Source: Runella zeae DSM 19591 (GTDB taxonomy: Bacteria > Bacteroidota > Bacteroidia > Cytophagales > Spirosomataceae). Taken from it: a DNA stretch of 64,000 bases. A program made the position numbers and the translations under genes. This document shows, one piece after another, positions 1 through 8,739 of this stretch. Where the stretch lies: positions 186,001 to 250,000 of the forward strand of contig NZ_KE384037.1 of NCBI RefSeq assembly GCF_000423565.1, given 5' to 3'. The notes below the pieces were generated by a model. That model worked only from the letters and a program-made list of their open reading frames with translations, was not told the origin of the DNA and did not search any database. Positions within the stretch are counted from its first letter, which is position 1. Each line of letters begins with the position of its first letter.

Positions 1-1263
1 CAGGTATCATGTTCGTATGGCCCAGGACGCTACGATGATGACTATGAGCAAAAGGGAGTAGATTATCCTTTGCCTTTTGTCAGGTGGACCGAAAACCGCA
101 ATTTTCAGACCATTTTACAGCTTATTGAAAGTGGATTGCTAGATGTCAACCCCTTAATCACAGAGATAGTTCCTCTAGAAGAGTATCAAAAAATATACGG
201 GGATATGGGCAAAAGTGGGGCGATTGCCTCCTTGCTTTCTTATCCCAAAGAGTCGGCGCAGACGTCTACTATACGTTATCACTCTCAGTCTTTTGCAGGT
301 AAGAAAGGAATTGTGGGGATTATTGGGGCAGGAAATTTTACCAAAATGACACTATTGCCTGCTCTCAAAAACAGTGCTTCTATCAAATTCATTGCAAGCG
401 CCAATGGACTTTCGGGGACAGCCCTTGCCCAAAAACACGGTATCAATTTTAGTACTACAGACTACCACCAAATCTTAAAAGATGAAGAGGTGGATTTGGT
501 AATGATTACGACGCGTCATCATCAACATGCGCGTTTAGTAATAGAATCCCTTCTAACAGGAAAACACGTTTTTGTAGAAAAACCGTTGGCTATCTTTGAA
601 GATGAATTTGAAGAATTGATTCGGACATATGCAGAAATCTCCGCTCCTGCTCCAAGTATAACGGTCGGGTTTAATCGTCGTTTTTCGCCACATGTTCAAA
701 AAATGAAAAGCCTGCTTGGTGAAGCCCCCATGAACGTAATCGCTACCATGAACGCCGGTTTTATTCCTCCTACTTCATGGGTACACGATAGAGCGGTAGG
801 AGGAGGAAGGATTTTGGGGGAGGCGTGTCATTTTATTGACTTGATTACTTACCTGACAGGTAGCCGCATCACCGCCGTATGTATGAATGCCATGGGGCTA
901 CAGCCTACCGAAACTTCAGACAGCGCCAGTATTTTGTTGCGATATGAGAATGGTTCAACGGGCGTGATTAATTATTTCTCAAACGGTCATAAATCCTATT
1001 CTAAAGAAAGAGTAGAAGTATATTCTCAAGAGCGGACACTGATTCTCGATAATTTCAGGACTTTAGAAGGATATGGTTTTAAAGGATTTTCTAAACTTAA
1101 AACGACTCAGGATAAGGGACATAAAGCCCAATTTCAACAACTGCTCAGTCGGATTCAGTCAGGAGGGGAGCCACTTATTCCTTTTGATGAGATTGTGAAT
1201 ACAACCCACGCCACTTTTGCTGCCCTTAGGAGTTTAAAAGAAGGAGCTTGGGTAGCTGTATAA
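1..1263 (+). CDS. Two-domain oxidoreductase (zinc-type dehydrogenase + Gfo/Idh/MocA), 5' truncated
   Basis: The frame is open from the first base, so the gene begins outside the window; an internal TTG at 70 is not a credible start. The first ~85 codons look like the C-terminal end of a zinc-type alcohol dehydrogenase (SYGPGRYD, then a segment ending in LEEYQKIYGDM). A second Rossmann domain follows with GIIGAGNFTK, the family motif EKPLA, and a Gfo/Idh/MocA C-terminal fold with GGRILGEACHFIDL. This two-domain arrangement is known from surface-polysaccharide loci, where such proteins are thought to oxidise nucleotide sugars; the substrate cannot be told from sequence. The gene ends with TAA before a 63-bp gap to a convergent antiporter gene. 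Fold assignment is firm, pathway is inference. Confidence 0.85.
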   Translation, partial: QVSCSYGPGRYDDDYEQKGVDYPLPFVRWTENRNFQTILQLIESGLLDVNPLITEIVPLEEYQKIYGDMGKSGAIASLLSYPKESAQTSTIRYHSQSFAGKKGIVGIIGAGNFTKMTLLPALKNSASIKFIASANGLSGTALAQKHGINFSTTDYHQILKDEEVDLVMITTRHHQHARLVIESLLTGKHVFVEKPLAIFEDEFEELIRTYAEISAPAPSITVGFNRRFSPHVQKMKSLLGEAPMNVIATMNAGFIPPTSWVHDRAVGGGRILGEACHFIDLITYLTGSRITAVCMNAMGLQPTETSDSASILLRYENGSTGVINYFSNGHKSYSKERVEVYSQERTLILDNFRTLEGYGFKGFSKLKTTQDKGHKAQFQQLLSRIQSGGEPLIPFDEIVNTTHATFAALRSLKEGAWVAV

Positions 1264-1326
1264 AAAAATTTGTGCCGCGTTTTTGAAGATTAATCGTAGC
1301 GTTTATTCTTGAATAACGATAGATAC

Positions 1327-2514
1327 TTATTCTGTTTTTTCGATCAAACTAATTTCTTTTTTATCCAACATCAGACCGACCATCATTACCAAAGCTGACA
1401 GGATAACTACCTGTATGATAAGAGATTTGTTGACGAGAGGAATGATTTGAGGAGTGGGAATACTCAAAAAAAGTAAGATAGTAATAAGACCGCGAGGAGC
1501 AATAAACACAAGTGGTGAAAGTTCGGTTTTGTAAAATTTCAGTATCAACAACCTAATCAGATAGATACCTGCCACAATCCCAACTGCCCACACAAAAGTC
1601 TGGGGATTGAGGATTTCGGAAGTTTCCATCAAGTAGCCAAAGAGAAGAAAAAAAAGCACTCTTATAATAAACGTAGCTTCAATTGTTATTTCTTTAAACT
1701 TCTTTACTTCCCGATTGAGCAATTCAGGTTTTAGCCATTCGATGACGGGCAGTTGCTTCATTTCGTCTAGATTCCCTAAAAACAACCCAAAAATAAGAAT
1801 GAAAATAAGAGCAGGGAGATGGTATATTTTGGAAATATTATAAATCAAAATCACCAATACGATGATTGGAGCAAACTTGATGTGCGTATTGATTTTGTTG
1901 AGCAAATAAGAAAGCCCGCCTGTGGCAATAAAAGAGATAATAATAATACCCAGTAGTTCTCCCAAAAAATCCCAAATAGTTTTGATGCCAAAGGTGTTGT
2001 TGAGGGCAACAAAATTAAAAAAAACTACCCCAATGATATCCGACAAACTACTTTCGTAAATGATAAATTCTTTTTGAGAGCCTGATAAATTTTTGACGCT
2101 TGGAATGGCAATAGCACTACTTATGACACAGAGCGGAATGATATTGGTAAGGCCTGTTTTGAAATCAATGCCATATCCAAAGTAAAATATAGCCGCAATG
2201 ATGATGGCCAACAAAACGATTGGAAGCAGAGCCACCATGAAAGATTTTTTCACCAACGAAAACTTCGAAGGATTTAACTCAAGTTCAAGAGAGCCTTCTA
2301 ATACGATAAGAATCAATCCAATTGTTCCTAAAATAGGTAAGATAGGATTGAGGTTAGGTATTCTGATACCGACCGTAGTCGAAATTTGTTTGACTAGCCA
2401 CCCAAGCAATAGCAATAAAATCACTGAAGGAACTTTGGTTTTTGAAGAAGTAATATCAAAAACGTAAGCGATAAGAATCAATATACAAATCGTGATGATG
2501 ATAGCTGTTGTCAT
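1327..2514 (-). CDS. Cation:proton antiporter (CPA family)
   Basis: This 395-residue protein is almost entirely hydrophobic, with about 11-13 predicted membrane segments spread over its length, which fits an Na+/H+ or K+/H+ exchanger in the inner membrane. Short charged loops alternate with Ile/Leu/Val-rich helices, and there is no long soluble C-terminal nucleotide-binding domain, so it is the short, unregulated type. The start MTTAIIITI places the first helix at the very N terminus. It reads toward the convergent oxidoreductase gene; a strong hairpin at 2564-2598 separates it from the upstream HtrA gene, so it is probably transcribed alone. Ion specificity cannot be read from the sequence. 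Confidence 0.85.
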   Translation of the reverse strand: MTTAIIITICILILIAYVFDITSSKTKVPSVILLLLLGWLVKQISTTVGIRIPNLNPILPILGTIGLILIVLEGSLELELNPSKFSLVKKSFMVALLPIVLLAIIIAAIFYFGYGIDFKTGLTNIIPLCVISSAIAIPSVKNLSGSQKEFIIYESSLSDIIGVVFFNFVALNNTFGIKTIWDFLGELLGIIIISFIATGGLSYLLNKINTHIKFAPIIVLVILIYNISKIYHLPALIFILIFGLFLGNLDEMKQLPVIEWLKPELLNREVKKFKEITIEATFIIRVLFFLLFGYLMETSEILNPQTFVWAVGIVAGIYLIRLLILKFYKTELSPLVFIAPRGLITILLFLSIPTPQIIPLVNKSLIIQVVILSALVMMVGLMLDKKEISLIEKTE

Positions 2515-2563
2515 TCACTAGGGGGTTGAATATTTATACAATAGTACTAAAGCATTTTGTAAA

Positions 2564-2598
2564 ACAAAAGGGTGAGTCTTGAGGACCCACCCTTTTGT
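2564..2598 (-). terminator. Hairpin terminator downstream of the HtrA gene
   Basis: An 11-bp perfect inverted repeat (ACAAAAGGGTG at 2564-2574 and its complement at 2588-2598) lies 20 bp past the HtrA stop codon and before the antiporter start. The U-rich tail on the minus strand is short, so termination may be partial. Confidence 0.65.
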
Positions 2599-2618
2599 AA
2601 AAGATAAAAACTTAAGTT

Positions 2619-4133
2619 TTAAAGATTAAATCCAAACGAATACACATCTTCTGGATAATCTAGGTACAAGCCTTCCATTTGGACGCGTGTGCCTTTTTTA
2701 GAAGAAAGTGCTTCTTTAATCTCTTTTACAGAGCGCACCGCTTTACTATTTACTTTCGTAATCACGAAGCCTTCTTCTACCCCTACCCGCGCTAATTTTC
2801 CAGCTTGCATGGCAGTTACTTTCACTCCTCCTTCAATATTGGCACGTTGGAGGCGTTGAAGTTCGCGCTGATTAAGGTCGCTAAACTGTGCACCTAGAGA
2901 GTTGAGGGCCACATCTGCCTCATCTGTTTTGATGATTTCGCGGCCACCTTCACGATTGCGAAGGGTGACAGTATAATCTTTTATAGAACCAGAACGGTTT
3001 ACGGTCAATACTACACTTTCGCCAGGGCGTTTGCGAGCTACTAACTCACGGAATTTAGGGTCAGAGTCAACCTCAATACCGTCTACTTTTGTAATCACAT
3101 CTCCTACTTTAAGGCCAGCGTCTTTGGCGGCGCTATTGCCTTCGCCAAATCCTTGAACATAAATACCGGTTGATACTTTTACGTCGTATTGGTCTGCTTT
3201 TTTGCTATCCAATTCTTCTGGAATAATACCAATGTAGCCCCGTTGTACGCCACCAAATTTGATGATATCAGTCGAAACTTTTTTGACTAAGCTAGAAGGT
3301 ACTGCAAAAGCATATCCAGCATAGCTACCTGTGGGACTTGCGATAGCGGTATTGATACCTACAAGTTCTCCTTTTAGATTGACCAAGGCACCACCAGAGT
3401 TACCAGGGTTTACGACAGCGTCGGTTTGAATAAAAGACTCCAAAGGAGTATCACCTTTGAGTTGATTGCCATTGCTGCGGAATTTTTCGGCTAAGATACC
3501 AATACCACGGCCTTTGGCACTTACAATACCCGCCGTAACAGTCGATTCAAGGTTGAAGGGGTTTCCTACCGCTACTACCCACTCACCTACTTTGATTGCG
3601 TCAGAGTTTCCGAATGCCAAAGCAGGAAGGTCTTTGGCTGGAATCTGAATAACCGCAATATCAGTAGAAGGGTCTGTACCAATTACTTTGGCTTTGTAAG
3701 TACGTTTGTTCGACATTACTACTTCAAGTTCTTCGGCACCTTCTACCACGTGATTGTTGGTGACAATGTATCCGTCAGGACTTACGATTACGCCTGAGCC
3801 TGAAGATTCTTGTTTTTGAGGGCCACCACGACGCATTCCAAACTCTTCTCCGAAGAAGTCAAAAATATCCATGCCTCTTTGTTGGGCTTGGCGCATTGCA
3901 GAGGCTTTGATGTGTACTACCGCAGGCGTAGAAACTTCGGCAGCATAAGTAAAGTCAGCAGCGGCGCCGCTTGGAGCGCTGCCATTTGTAAAGCGGGTAA
4001 GAGAAGGCGTGCTAGCCTCTGTGAAGATGACATCTTTGGTGTCGTTAAGACCGCCAAGTAACTTAACGCTTCCGACGGTTACTGCGCTCGAAATGAGTCC
4101 AACCAATGCCAACGATTTCCAATTTTGGTTCAT
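2619..4133 (-). CDS. HtrA/Deg-family periplasmic serine protease with two PDZ domains
   Basis: A 504-residue trypsin-like protease of the Do/DegQ family. An N-terminal hydrophobic segment (residues 7-25) serves as signal or membrane anchor. The catalytic triad is visible: His128 in TNNHVVEG, Asp158 in DPSTDIAVI and Ser246 in NPGNSGGAL. Two PDZ domains follow, roughly residues 290-390 and 410-500. Members degrade or refold damaged envelope proteins in the periplasm and are usually induced by envelope stress; no specific regulatory site was recognised upstream. A His/Asp/Ser triad plus two PDZ domains matches full-length DegP/DegQ, so the gene looks intact. Which Deg subtype it corresponds to is not decidable here. 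Confidence 0.95.
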   Translation of the reverse strand: MNQNWKSLALVGLISSAVTVGSVKLLGGLNDTKDVIFTEASTPSLTRFTNGSAPSGAAADFTYAAEVSTPAVVHIKASAMRQAQQRGMDIFDFFGEEFGMRRGGPQKQESSGSGVIVSPDGYIVTNNHVVEGAEELEVVMSNKRTYKAKVIGTDPSTDIAVIQIPAKDLPALAFGNSDAIKVGEWVVAVGNPFNLESTVTAGIVSAKGRGIGILAEKFRSNGNQLKGDTPLESFIQTDAVVNPGNSGGALVNLKGELVGINTAIASPTGSYAGYAFAVPSSLVKKVSTDIIKFGGVQRGYIGIIPEELDSKKADQYDVKVSTGIYVQGFGEGNSAAKDAGLKVGDVITKVDGIEVDSDPKFRELVARKRPGESVVLTVNRSGSIKDYTVTLRNREGGREIIKTDEADVALNSLGAQFSDLNQRELQRLQRANIEGGVKVTAMQAGKLARVGVEEGFVITKVNSKAVRSVKEIKEALSSKKGTRVQMEGLYLDYPEDVYSFGFNL

Positions 4134-4587
4134 GACTTTATATGATTTGGTTTTGGTTTTTAAAACAAAGATTTGTGAAAGGGTTTTCTAACAAACCATT
4201 GGCCGAAAGGCATCGACATAACGCCATTCACTAAAAAAAGAGTGCCCAAATTTCTTATTTTTAACAATATTTAACAAGCAAATGTTTGGGCAATTTTTAG
4301 GCGTCTATTCTACCCGTAAAATAATAATGCTAAGCGACGTAAACTGTCAAAATGTCATAGAATAAAGGATTTTTTGTAAGTATCTTCTCCTGAATCCTGC
4401 CGATTTTTCTGCTATATTTGCAGCAAAGTTGGTTTTCTCTCTGAAATCAAAGTCTAAGATACTAGCAAGGGTGTATCTCTGTTTTAGAATATCAAAATCT
4501 TTTTCTAAATCAAAAGAAACGCTTGAATACCAGTTTGTTGACTTTTTTCTACATAATGAGGAAATGTTTTTTAAAAAAAAGTAGCAA
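4134..4587. other. Intergenic region between divergent htrA and ruvX
   Basis: This 454-bp, AT-rich stretch separates the HtrA gene (minus) from ruvX (plus) and must hold both promoters. A Bacteroidota-like -7 element TATATTTG is at 4413-4420 on the plus strand, but no convincing -33 partner sits at the usual distance. An inverted repeat GCCCAAA/TTTGGGC spans about 4240-4292. A minus-strand reading frame at 4347-4607 is judged spurious. Confidence 0.5.
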
Positions 4588-5001
4588 GTGGGTAGAATTT
4601 TGGCCATAGATTACGGATCTAAGCGAACTGGATTGGCGGTTACGGATCCCTTACAGATTATCGCAACGGCGCTAGATACAGTGCGCTCGCATGACTTAAT
4701 GGAGTTTTTGAAGCGTTATGCTATTCAAGAATCTTTGGAGGCGTTTGTGATAGGAATGCCCCGAAATCTTGATAGCACCGATACCAACAATACTCCGCTC
4801 GTCAAAGGTTTTATCAAACAACTTAAGAGGGTATTTCCGGATACTCCTATCTATGAGCATGATGAGCGTTTTACGAGCCGAATGGCATTGGATACTATGA
4901 TTGCGGCGGGTTCCAAAAAAAGTGACCGACGTGATAAGTCAAATATTGACAAAATAAGTGCAACGATTATACTACAGTCTTTTTTAGAAAGTCGTCGTTG
5001 A
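4588..5001 (+). CDS. ruvX: Putative pre-16S rRNA nuclease / Holliday junction resolvase-like YqgF
   Basis: A 137-residue protein with the RNase H-like fold of the YqgF/RuvX family. The first acidic motif is at the N terminus (RILAIDYGSKRTGLAVTD), a second acidic position lies in YEHDERFTS, and the C-terminal SNIDKISATIILQSFL contains the last Asp. Length is typical (about 135-150). The start is GTG at 4588, because the conserved beta-strand begins two codons later. YqgF processes the 5' end of 16S rRNA precursor in E. coli, and resolvase activity has also been reported for family members. The gene is followed after 46 bp by def on the same strand, so the two probably form a small housekeeping operon. 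Confidence 0.92.
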   Translation: MGRILAIDYGSKRTGLAVTDPLQIIATALDTVRSHDLMEFLKRYAIQESLEAFVIGMPRNLDSTDTNNTPLVKGFIKQLKRVFPDTPIYEHDERFTSRMALDTMIAAGSKKSDRRDKSNIDKISATIILQSFLESRR

Positions 5002-5047
5002 GAAAAACCCAGAAATATTTTATCAGATTAATATTGCATAGACAACA

Positions 5048-5620
5048 ATGATTTTTCCTATAGTAGCATATGGGGACCCCGTGTTGAGAAAAGTGGCACG
5101 CCCTATTGAGAAAGATGAATTCAATTTGCCCGAATTGGTCGAAAATATGTACCAAACCATGTATGATTCATCGGGTATCGGGCTAGCAGCCCCCCAAATC
5201 GGACAGAGTATTCGATTGTTTATTGTGGATGGTACCCCTCTCAACGAAGATGAAGAAGAGGAAGACAAAGACCCTAGCTTGGACGGATTTAAAAAGGTAT
5301 TTATCAATCCTCAAATCTTACAAGAAGAGGGTGAAGAGTGGGCGTTTGAAGAGGGGTGTTTGAGTATTCCGGGTATCAGAGCGGATGTGTATCGTCCCGA
5401 AAAAGTAAAGATTAAGTACCGCGATTTGGATTGGAATGAACACATTGAAGAATACGATAATATGGCGGCGCGGATTATTCAGCACGAATATGACCATTTA
5501 GAAGGCAAACTTTTTACAGATTACTTGCCCATGTTGAAGCGTCAGATGCTTAAAAAACGCTTGGCCGATATTTCCAAAGGCAATGTAAAAGTGGATTATA
5601 AAATGAGGTTTCCCAAATAA
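5048..5620 (+). CDS. def: Peptide deformylase
   Basis: This 190-residue enzyme removes the formyl group from the N-terminal methionine of nascent proteins. All three family motifs are present: GIGLAAPQIG (residues 43-52), EEGCLSIPG with metal ligand Cys104, and QHEYDHLEG with metal ligands His146 and His150 and catalytic Glu147. An acidic insert (EDEEEEDKDP, about residues 67-76) lies between motifs 1 and 2; such inserts are common in Bacteroidota deformylases. It is 46 bp downstream of ruvX and followed by a hairpin terminator at 5633-5662, which probably ends the operon. Confidence 0.97.
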   Translation: MIFPIVAYGDPVLRKVARPIEKDEFNLPELVENMYQTMYDSSGIGLAAPQIGQSIRLFIVDGTPLNEDEEEEDKDPSLDGFKKVFINPQILQEEGEEWAFEEGCLSIPGIRADVYRPEKVKIKYRDLDWNEHIEEYDNMAARIIQHEYDHLEGKLFTDYLPMLKRQMLKKRLADISKGNVKVDYKMRFPK

Positions 5621-5632
5621 TTTTCACAATAG

Positions 5633-5662
5633 AGACGGAGCTTACGAGGCTTCGTCTTTTTA
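5633..5662 (+). terminator. Intrinsic terminator after def
   Basis: A 9-bp stem (AGACGGAGC at 5633-5641 paired with GCTTCGTCT at 5649-5657, one G-U pair) is followed directly by a run of T residues. Confidence 0.75.
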
Positions 5663-5675
5663 ATAGCTTATCGCC

Positions 5676-6407
5676 ATGCAAGACCTTCGCCAAAAAGCTA
5701 AAAATATTTTGTTTATCGATATCGAAACCGTATCGGGTAAAGCCTCGTTGGATTTGTTTGATGAACGAATGCAAGAGCAATGGGAACGCAAAGCCATCAA
5801 TATTCGCAACGATGACCACGTGTCGGCTTTCGATTTGTTTTATCGTAGAGCGGCTATTTATTCCGAGTTCGGCAAAATCATTTGCATTGGCGTGGGGGCC
5901 TTATACTGGACTAGTAGTGACGACAATCCTCGATTTAAAGTAAAGACTATCGCAGGAGATGACGAAAGAACTATCCTACTGGAATTCAAAGAGTTACTGG
6001 AAAAATACCCACAAAATCAACTAGCCCTTTGTGCACACAATGGCAAAGAATTTGATTTTCCATATTTGTGTCGTCGGATGCTCATCAATAAAATCAAACT
6101 ACCTGAATCATTGCAGATTTCGGGCAAAAAACCTTGGGAAATTCTCCACCAAGATACGCTAGATATGTGGCGTTTTGGGGATTATAAGAGTTTTGCTCAG
6201 TTGGATTTGTTGGCGGCGTTATTTGGTATTCCAAGCAGTAAGTCAGACATCAGTGGAGAAGACGTAACAAGAGTTTACTATGCCGAAAAAGACCTCGCTC
6301 GCATTCGTCGATATTGCAAAGAAGACGTGGTCGTCTTAGCGCAGCTTTGGCTTTGTCTCAACCAATATGAAACCATCAAACCAGAGCTAATCGTGCGAGC
6401 TGAATAG
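5676..6407 (+). CDS. DnaQ-like 3'-5' exonuclease (PolB-exonuclease type)
   Basis: A 243-residue protein with the RNase H-like DEDD exonuclease fold. Exo I is FIDIETVSG (metal ligands Asp and Glu), Exo II is the region AHNGKEFDFPYLCRR, and Exo III is RRYCKEDVVVLAQL with the Tyr-x3-Asp pattern. This family, related to the proofreading domain of B-family polymerases, occurs as a stand-alone protein in many Bacteroidota; its substrate is not established. It starts 13 bp past the T-run of the def terminator and ends 20 bp before a convergent TlpA gene. Confidence 0.88.
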   Translation: MQDLRQKAKNILFIDIETVSGKASLDLFDERMQEQWERKAINIRNDDHVSAFDLFYRRAAIYSEFGKIICIGVGALYWTSSDDNPRFKVKTIAGDDERTILLEFKELLEKYPQNQLALCAHNGKEFDFPYLCRRMLINKIKLPESLQISGKKPWEILHQDTLDMWRFGDYKSFAQLDLLAALFGIPSSKSDISGEDVTRVYYAEKDLARIRRYCKEDVVVLAQLWLCLNQYETIKPELIVRAE

Positions 6408-6427
6408 GGCACAATTGTGATTGAATT

Positions 6428-7705
6428 TTAGTCAATCAATTTCAAGATTTCGCTAAGTGTATCAGGAAAACTTGGGCGGGGTGCATCGGGTAAGACTACA
6501 TTGCCTTTTTTGTCGATAATCATGTATCTTGGTATACTGTCGATGGCATATTTGCGAAGGAGCTGGGTATTGAGATTGACGCTCACATGTCCATGCTCAC
6601 CAGGCAGTTGAAGCGTCTGAAGAGCCTGCTTCCAAGCTGCTGGACTTTGGTCGATTGAAATGTACAGAAAGACTACCTTTTTTTGTTGTTTTTCGGTGAG
6701 CTTTTCGTGCAGGGCTTTTGAGTACGGAAACTCTTTACGGCAAGGCCCACACCAACTTGCCCAAAAATCTACATATACCACTTTTCCTTTAAAATCTGAT
6801 AAGTAAAAAGGTTTTCCGTCGATGGTTTGGAATACAATATCTTCACCTTTTTTGGGCGCAAGAGTGCTTTCTTTGGTAGGGGTGGTGGGGGTAGCTGCTA
6901 TCTCTTCTTTTCGATTGAGGGTCTCCTGACATTTTTCGGTAGCAAGCTGTAGGTAGCGTTCAGTTTGAGGAATACGCTTTAATTCATCAAGCGTATTGAT
7001 AACCGCATCTTTTGGAGTGTTGGTACAATTTTCTCTCAACAATCGACAGAGATAATAAGGCAATAGCGGGCCTGATAAGTACTTTTTTGCAAATGCCGCT
7101 TTGTCATTCATTGCTGCTCCTAGGTTGGTATATTTCTCAAAACCGCGTTGCCGAGAATTGAAATAAGTGACAAAAACCATTAGAAAATCACGGTAAGAAG
7201 TACTTAAAAAAGCTTCCTCATTGGCTATTTTCTTGGGGTCGAGAGCTTCTACCATCACATTGGGAAGAGAGGCCATCTTCAAATTTTTGGGATCAGCATT
7301 GCTTCGAGATACCGCATAGTTGAGAAGTTGGTACCAATATTGCCACCGAATGGTATTTTCGACGTAATGCTTAAAGGCATCCGAAAATTTTGAAAAGTTG
7401 GAATGGCTTTTCAAAAATGCCATTTGTTGATTACGCACTTTGAATAATTCTATTTCGCGGGTATCGATGTTTTGGCTAAAAGTTAGTTGGTATTGTTTTT
7501 GTGGATCAAAATCTGACGCAAACTTTTGTTGAAACTCCTGCCAAAATTCTTGGTGTGACGAGCTTTGCCACAGATCTTGGTATTGTTGAACCAAACTACT
7601 AGGGGCACCTTCTTTGAATATATCAATGCTATCTTTGGGTAAATTTTGGGCAAAAAGTCCTCCTATCAATAAAAAATACCACGAAAACGACCACAAAAGT
7701 TTCAT
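6428..7705 (-). CDS. TlpA-like thioredoxin-fold thiol-disulfide oxidoreductase, exported
   Basis: The C-terminal ~140 residues form a thioredoxin/TlpA domain with the active site WASWCGPCRKEF, preceded by the typical strand KGKVVYVDFWAS. About 270 residues upstream are helical and of unknown fold, as in many Bacteroidota TlpA proteins. I chose ATG at 7705 rather than the longer frame from 7741 because it begins a clean signal peptide (MKLLWSFSWYFLLIGGLFAQ). The protein is expected in the periplasm, reducing disulfides or apocytochrome cysteines. It is isolated, without cytochrome-maturation neighbours, so its client is unknown. Confidence 0.9.
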   Translation of the reverse strand: MKLLWSFSWYFLLIGGLFAQNLPKDSIDIFKEGAPSSLVQQYQDLWQSSSHQEFWQEFQQKFASDFDPQKQYQLTFSQNIDTREIELFKVRNQQMAFLKSHSNFSKFSDAFKHYVENTIRWQYWYQLLNYAVSRSNADPKNLKMASLPNVMVEALDPKKIANEEAFLSTSYRDFLMVFVTYFNSRQRGFEKYTNLGAAMNDKAAFAKKYLSGPLLPYYLCRLLRENCTNTPKDAVINTLDELKRIPQTERYLQLATEKCQETLNRKEEIAATPTTPTKESTLAPKKGEDIVFQTIDGKPFYLSDFKGKVVYVDFWASWCGPCRKEFPYSKALHEKLTEKQQKKVVFLYISIDQSPAAWKQALQTLQLPGEHGHVSVNLNTQLLRKYAIDSIPRYMIIDKKGNVVLPDAPRPSFPDTLSEILKLID

Positions 7706-7797
7706 TTTGAAAAATGCGTTTTGAAGATTTAAAATCACCAATCCATTTGTAGTACATTAATCATACCATAAGTTTCTGCAAGATTTTTTGCAAAAAA

Positions 7798-7832
7798 AAG
7801 CCTTTCTAAGTTTTGAAAACTTAGAAAGGCTT
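7798..7832 (-). terminator. Strong intrinsic terminator after the SDR gene
   Basis: A 17-bp perfect stem with a single-base loop (AAGCCTTTCTAAGTTTT from 7798 and its complement to 7832) is followed on the minus strand by a run of T residues. It lies 22 bp beyond the SDR stop and ends the sugar-acid transcription unit. Confidence 0.85.
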
Positions 7833-7854
7833 AAAGTGGATGTGGAAAGGTTTA

Positions 7855-8613
7855 TTAAAAACCAATCGAATTACCGCCATCTACAGGCAGCGAAACGCCC
7901 GTCACGTACTTAGCCGCATCCGACGACAAGTACACCGCTGCCCAACCAATATCTTCGGGCTTACCAAAATAGCCCATTGGGGTACGGTCGAGTGCCTTGT
8001 TCATCCGGTCGGGGTCGCTGCTCATGGCCGTTTTCATCATGGCCGTTTCGATAAAGCCAGGGGCAATGGCATTGACGCGAACGTTGAACTTCGAAAATTC
8101 AGAGGTAAGTACCTGTACCATCCCTTCTACGCCCGACTTAGAAGCTCCATAGGCCACGACACGGTCGATACCGTAATAGGCCGCCATCGACGAAATCATT
8201 AATATAGAGCCACTTTGGCGCGCTACCATGCGTTTGGCACAAGCCCGTGTCAGCGAAAATACGGCACTTAGATTGGTGTGAATGATTCGGTGAAAGTCTT
8301 CATCAGACACCTCTAAAGCAGGTTTTTTCATGTTGATACCTGCGTTGTTCACCAAAATATCAATCGGCCCTATGTTTGACTCTATCTGCTCTACTAGTGC
8401 TTCCAATTGTGACAAATCAGTGACGTCATTTACCACGTAATGCGCTTTTTCGCCCAATTCTGCCACGGCTTCTTGAAGAGGAGCTTCGCGGCGGCCCGTA
8501 ATCACGACCGTTCCGCCCGCCGCAATCATACATTTTGCAATGGCATTACCAATACCACTACCACCACCAGTAATCAGGGCGATTTTGCCCTCTAACGAAA
8601 AAATTGGGTTCAT
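7855..8613 (-). CDS. SDR-family oxidoreductase, probable fructuronate/mannonate dehydrogenase
   Basis: A 252-residue classical short-chain dehydrogenase. The nucleotide-binding motif TGGGSGIG is at residues 15-22, NNAG is at the fourth strand, and the catalytic residues lie in ISSMAAYYG and YGASKSG (Ser-Tyr-x3-Lys). Length is standard. It is the last gene of a minus-strand set with an alpha-glucuronidase and mannonate dehydratase, and the usual UxuB-type reductase is absent. I infer that it performs the D-fructuronate to D-mannonate step, a role known for some SDR proteins in Bacteroidota and Thermotoga. Gluconate 5-dehydrogenase or KduD-like activity is the alternative. Fold is certain, substrate is inference. 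Confidence 0.85.
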   Translation of the reverse strand: MNPIFSLEGKIALITGGGSGIGNAIAKCMIAAGGTVVITGRREAPLQEAVAELGEKAHYVVNDVTDLSQLEALVEQIESNIGPIDILVNNAGINMKKPALEVSDEDFHRIIHTNLSAVFSLTRACAKRMVARQSGSILMISSMAAYYGIDRVVAYGASKSGVEGMVQVLTSEFSKFNVRVNAIAPGFIETAMMKTAMSSDPDRMNKALDRTPMGYFGKPEDIGWAAVYLSSDAAKYVTGVSLPVDGGNSIGF

Positions 8614-8649
8614 TTATTTTTTTAATTTTAGAATGCTTTTTTTAGAAAA

Positions 8650-8739
8650 CTCGCCCCGACATCTTGTCGAGGGCAGCGTTGTTGAACTCTCGTCTCGAAA
8701 TCCAGTCGAGACGGGCATGGTTTAAAGTCTTTGACTTTA
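8650..8739. repeat. Intergenic palindrome cluster between SDR and GH67 genes
   Basis: Three short inverted repeats follow each other: CGACATCTTGTCG (8658-8670), an 8-bp perfect stem CGTCTCGA/TCGAGACG (8691-8713) and AAAGTCTTTGACTTT (8726-8740). The words match those in the 148-bp tandem repeat at 12132-12491, so this is a degenerate relative. It might act as a transcript-processing or stabilising site between the two genes. Confidence 0.6.

Noticed and set aside
4347-4607. Minus-strand frame of 86 codons overlapping the ruvX start
   Set aside because: Low-complexity composition, no conserved motif, and it occupies the ruvX promoter region.
7840-8202. Plus-strand frame of 120 codons
   Set aside because: Antisense to the SDR gene.
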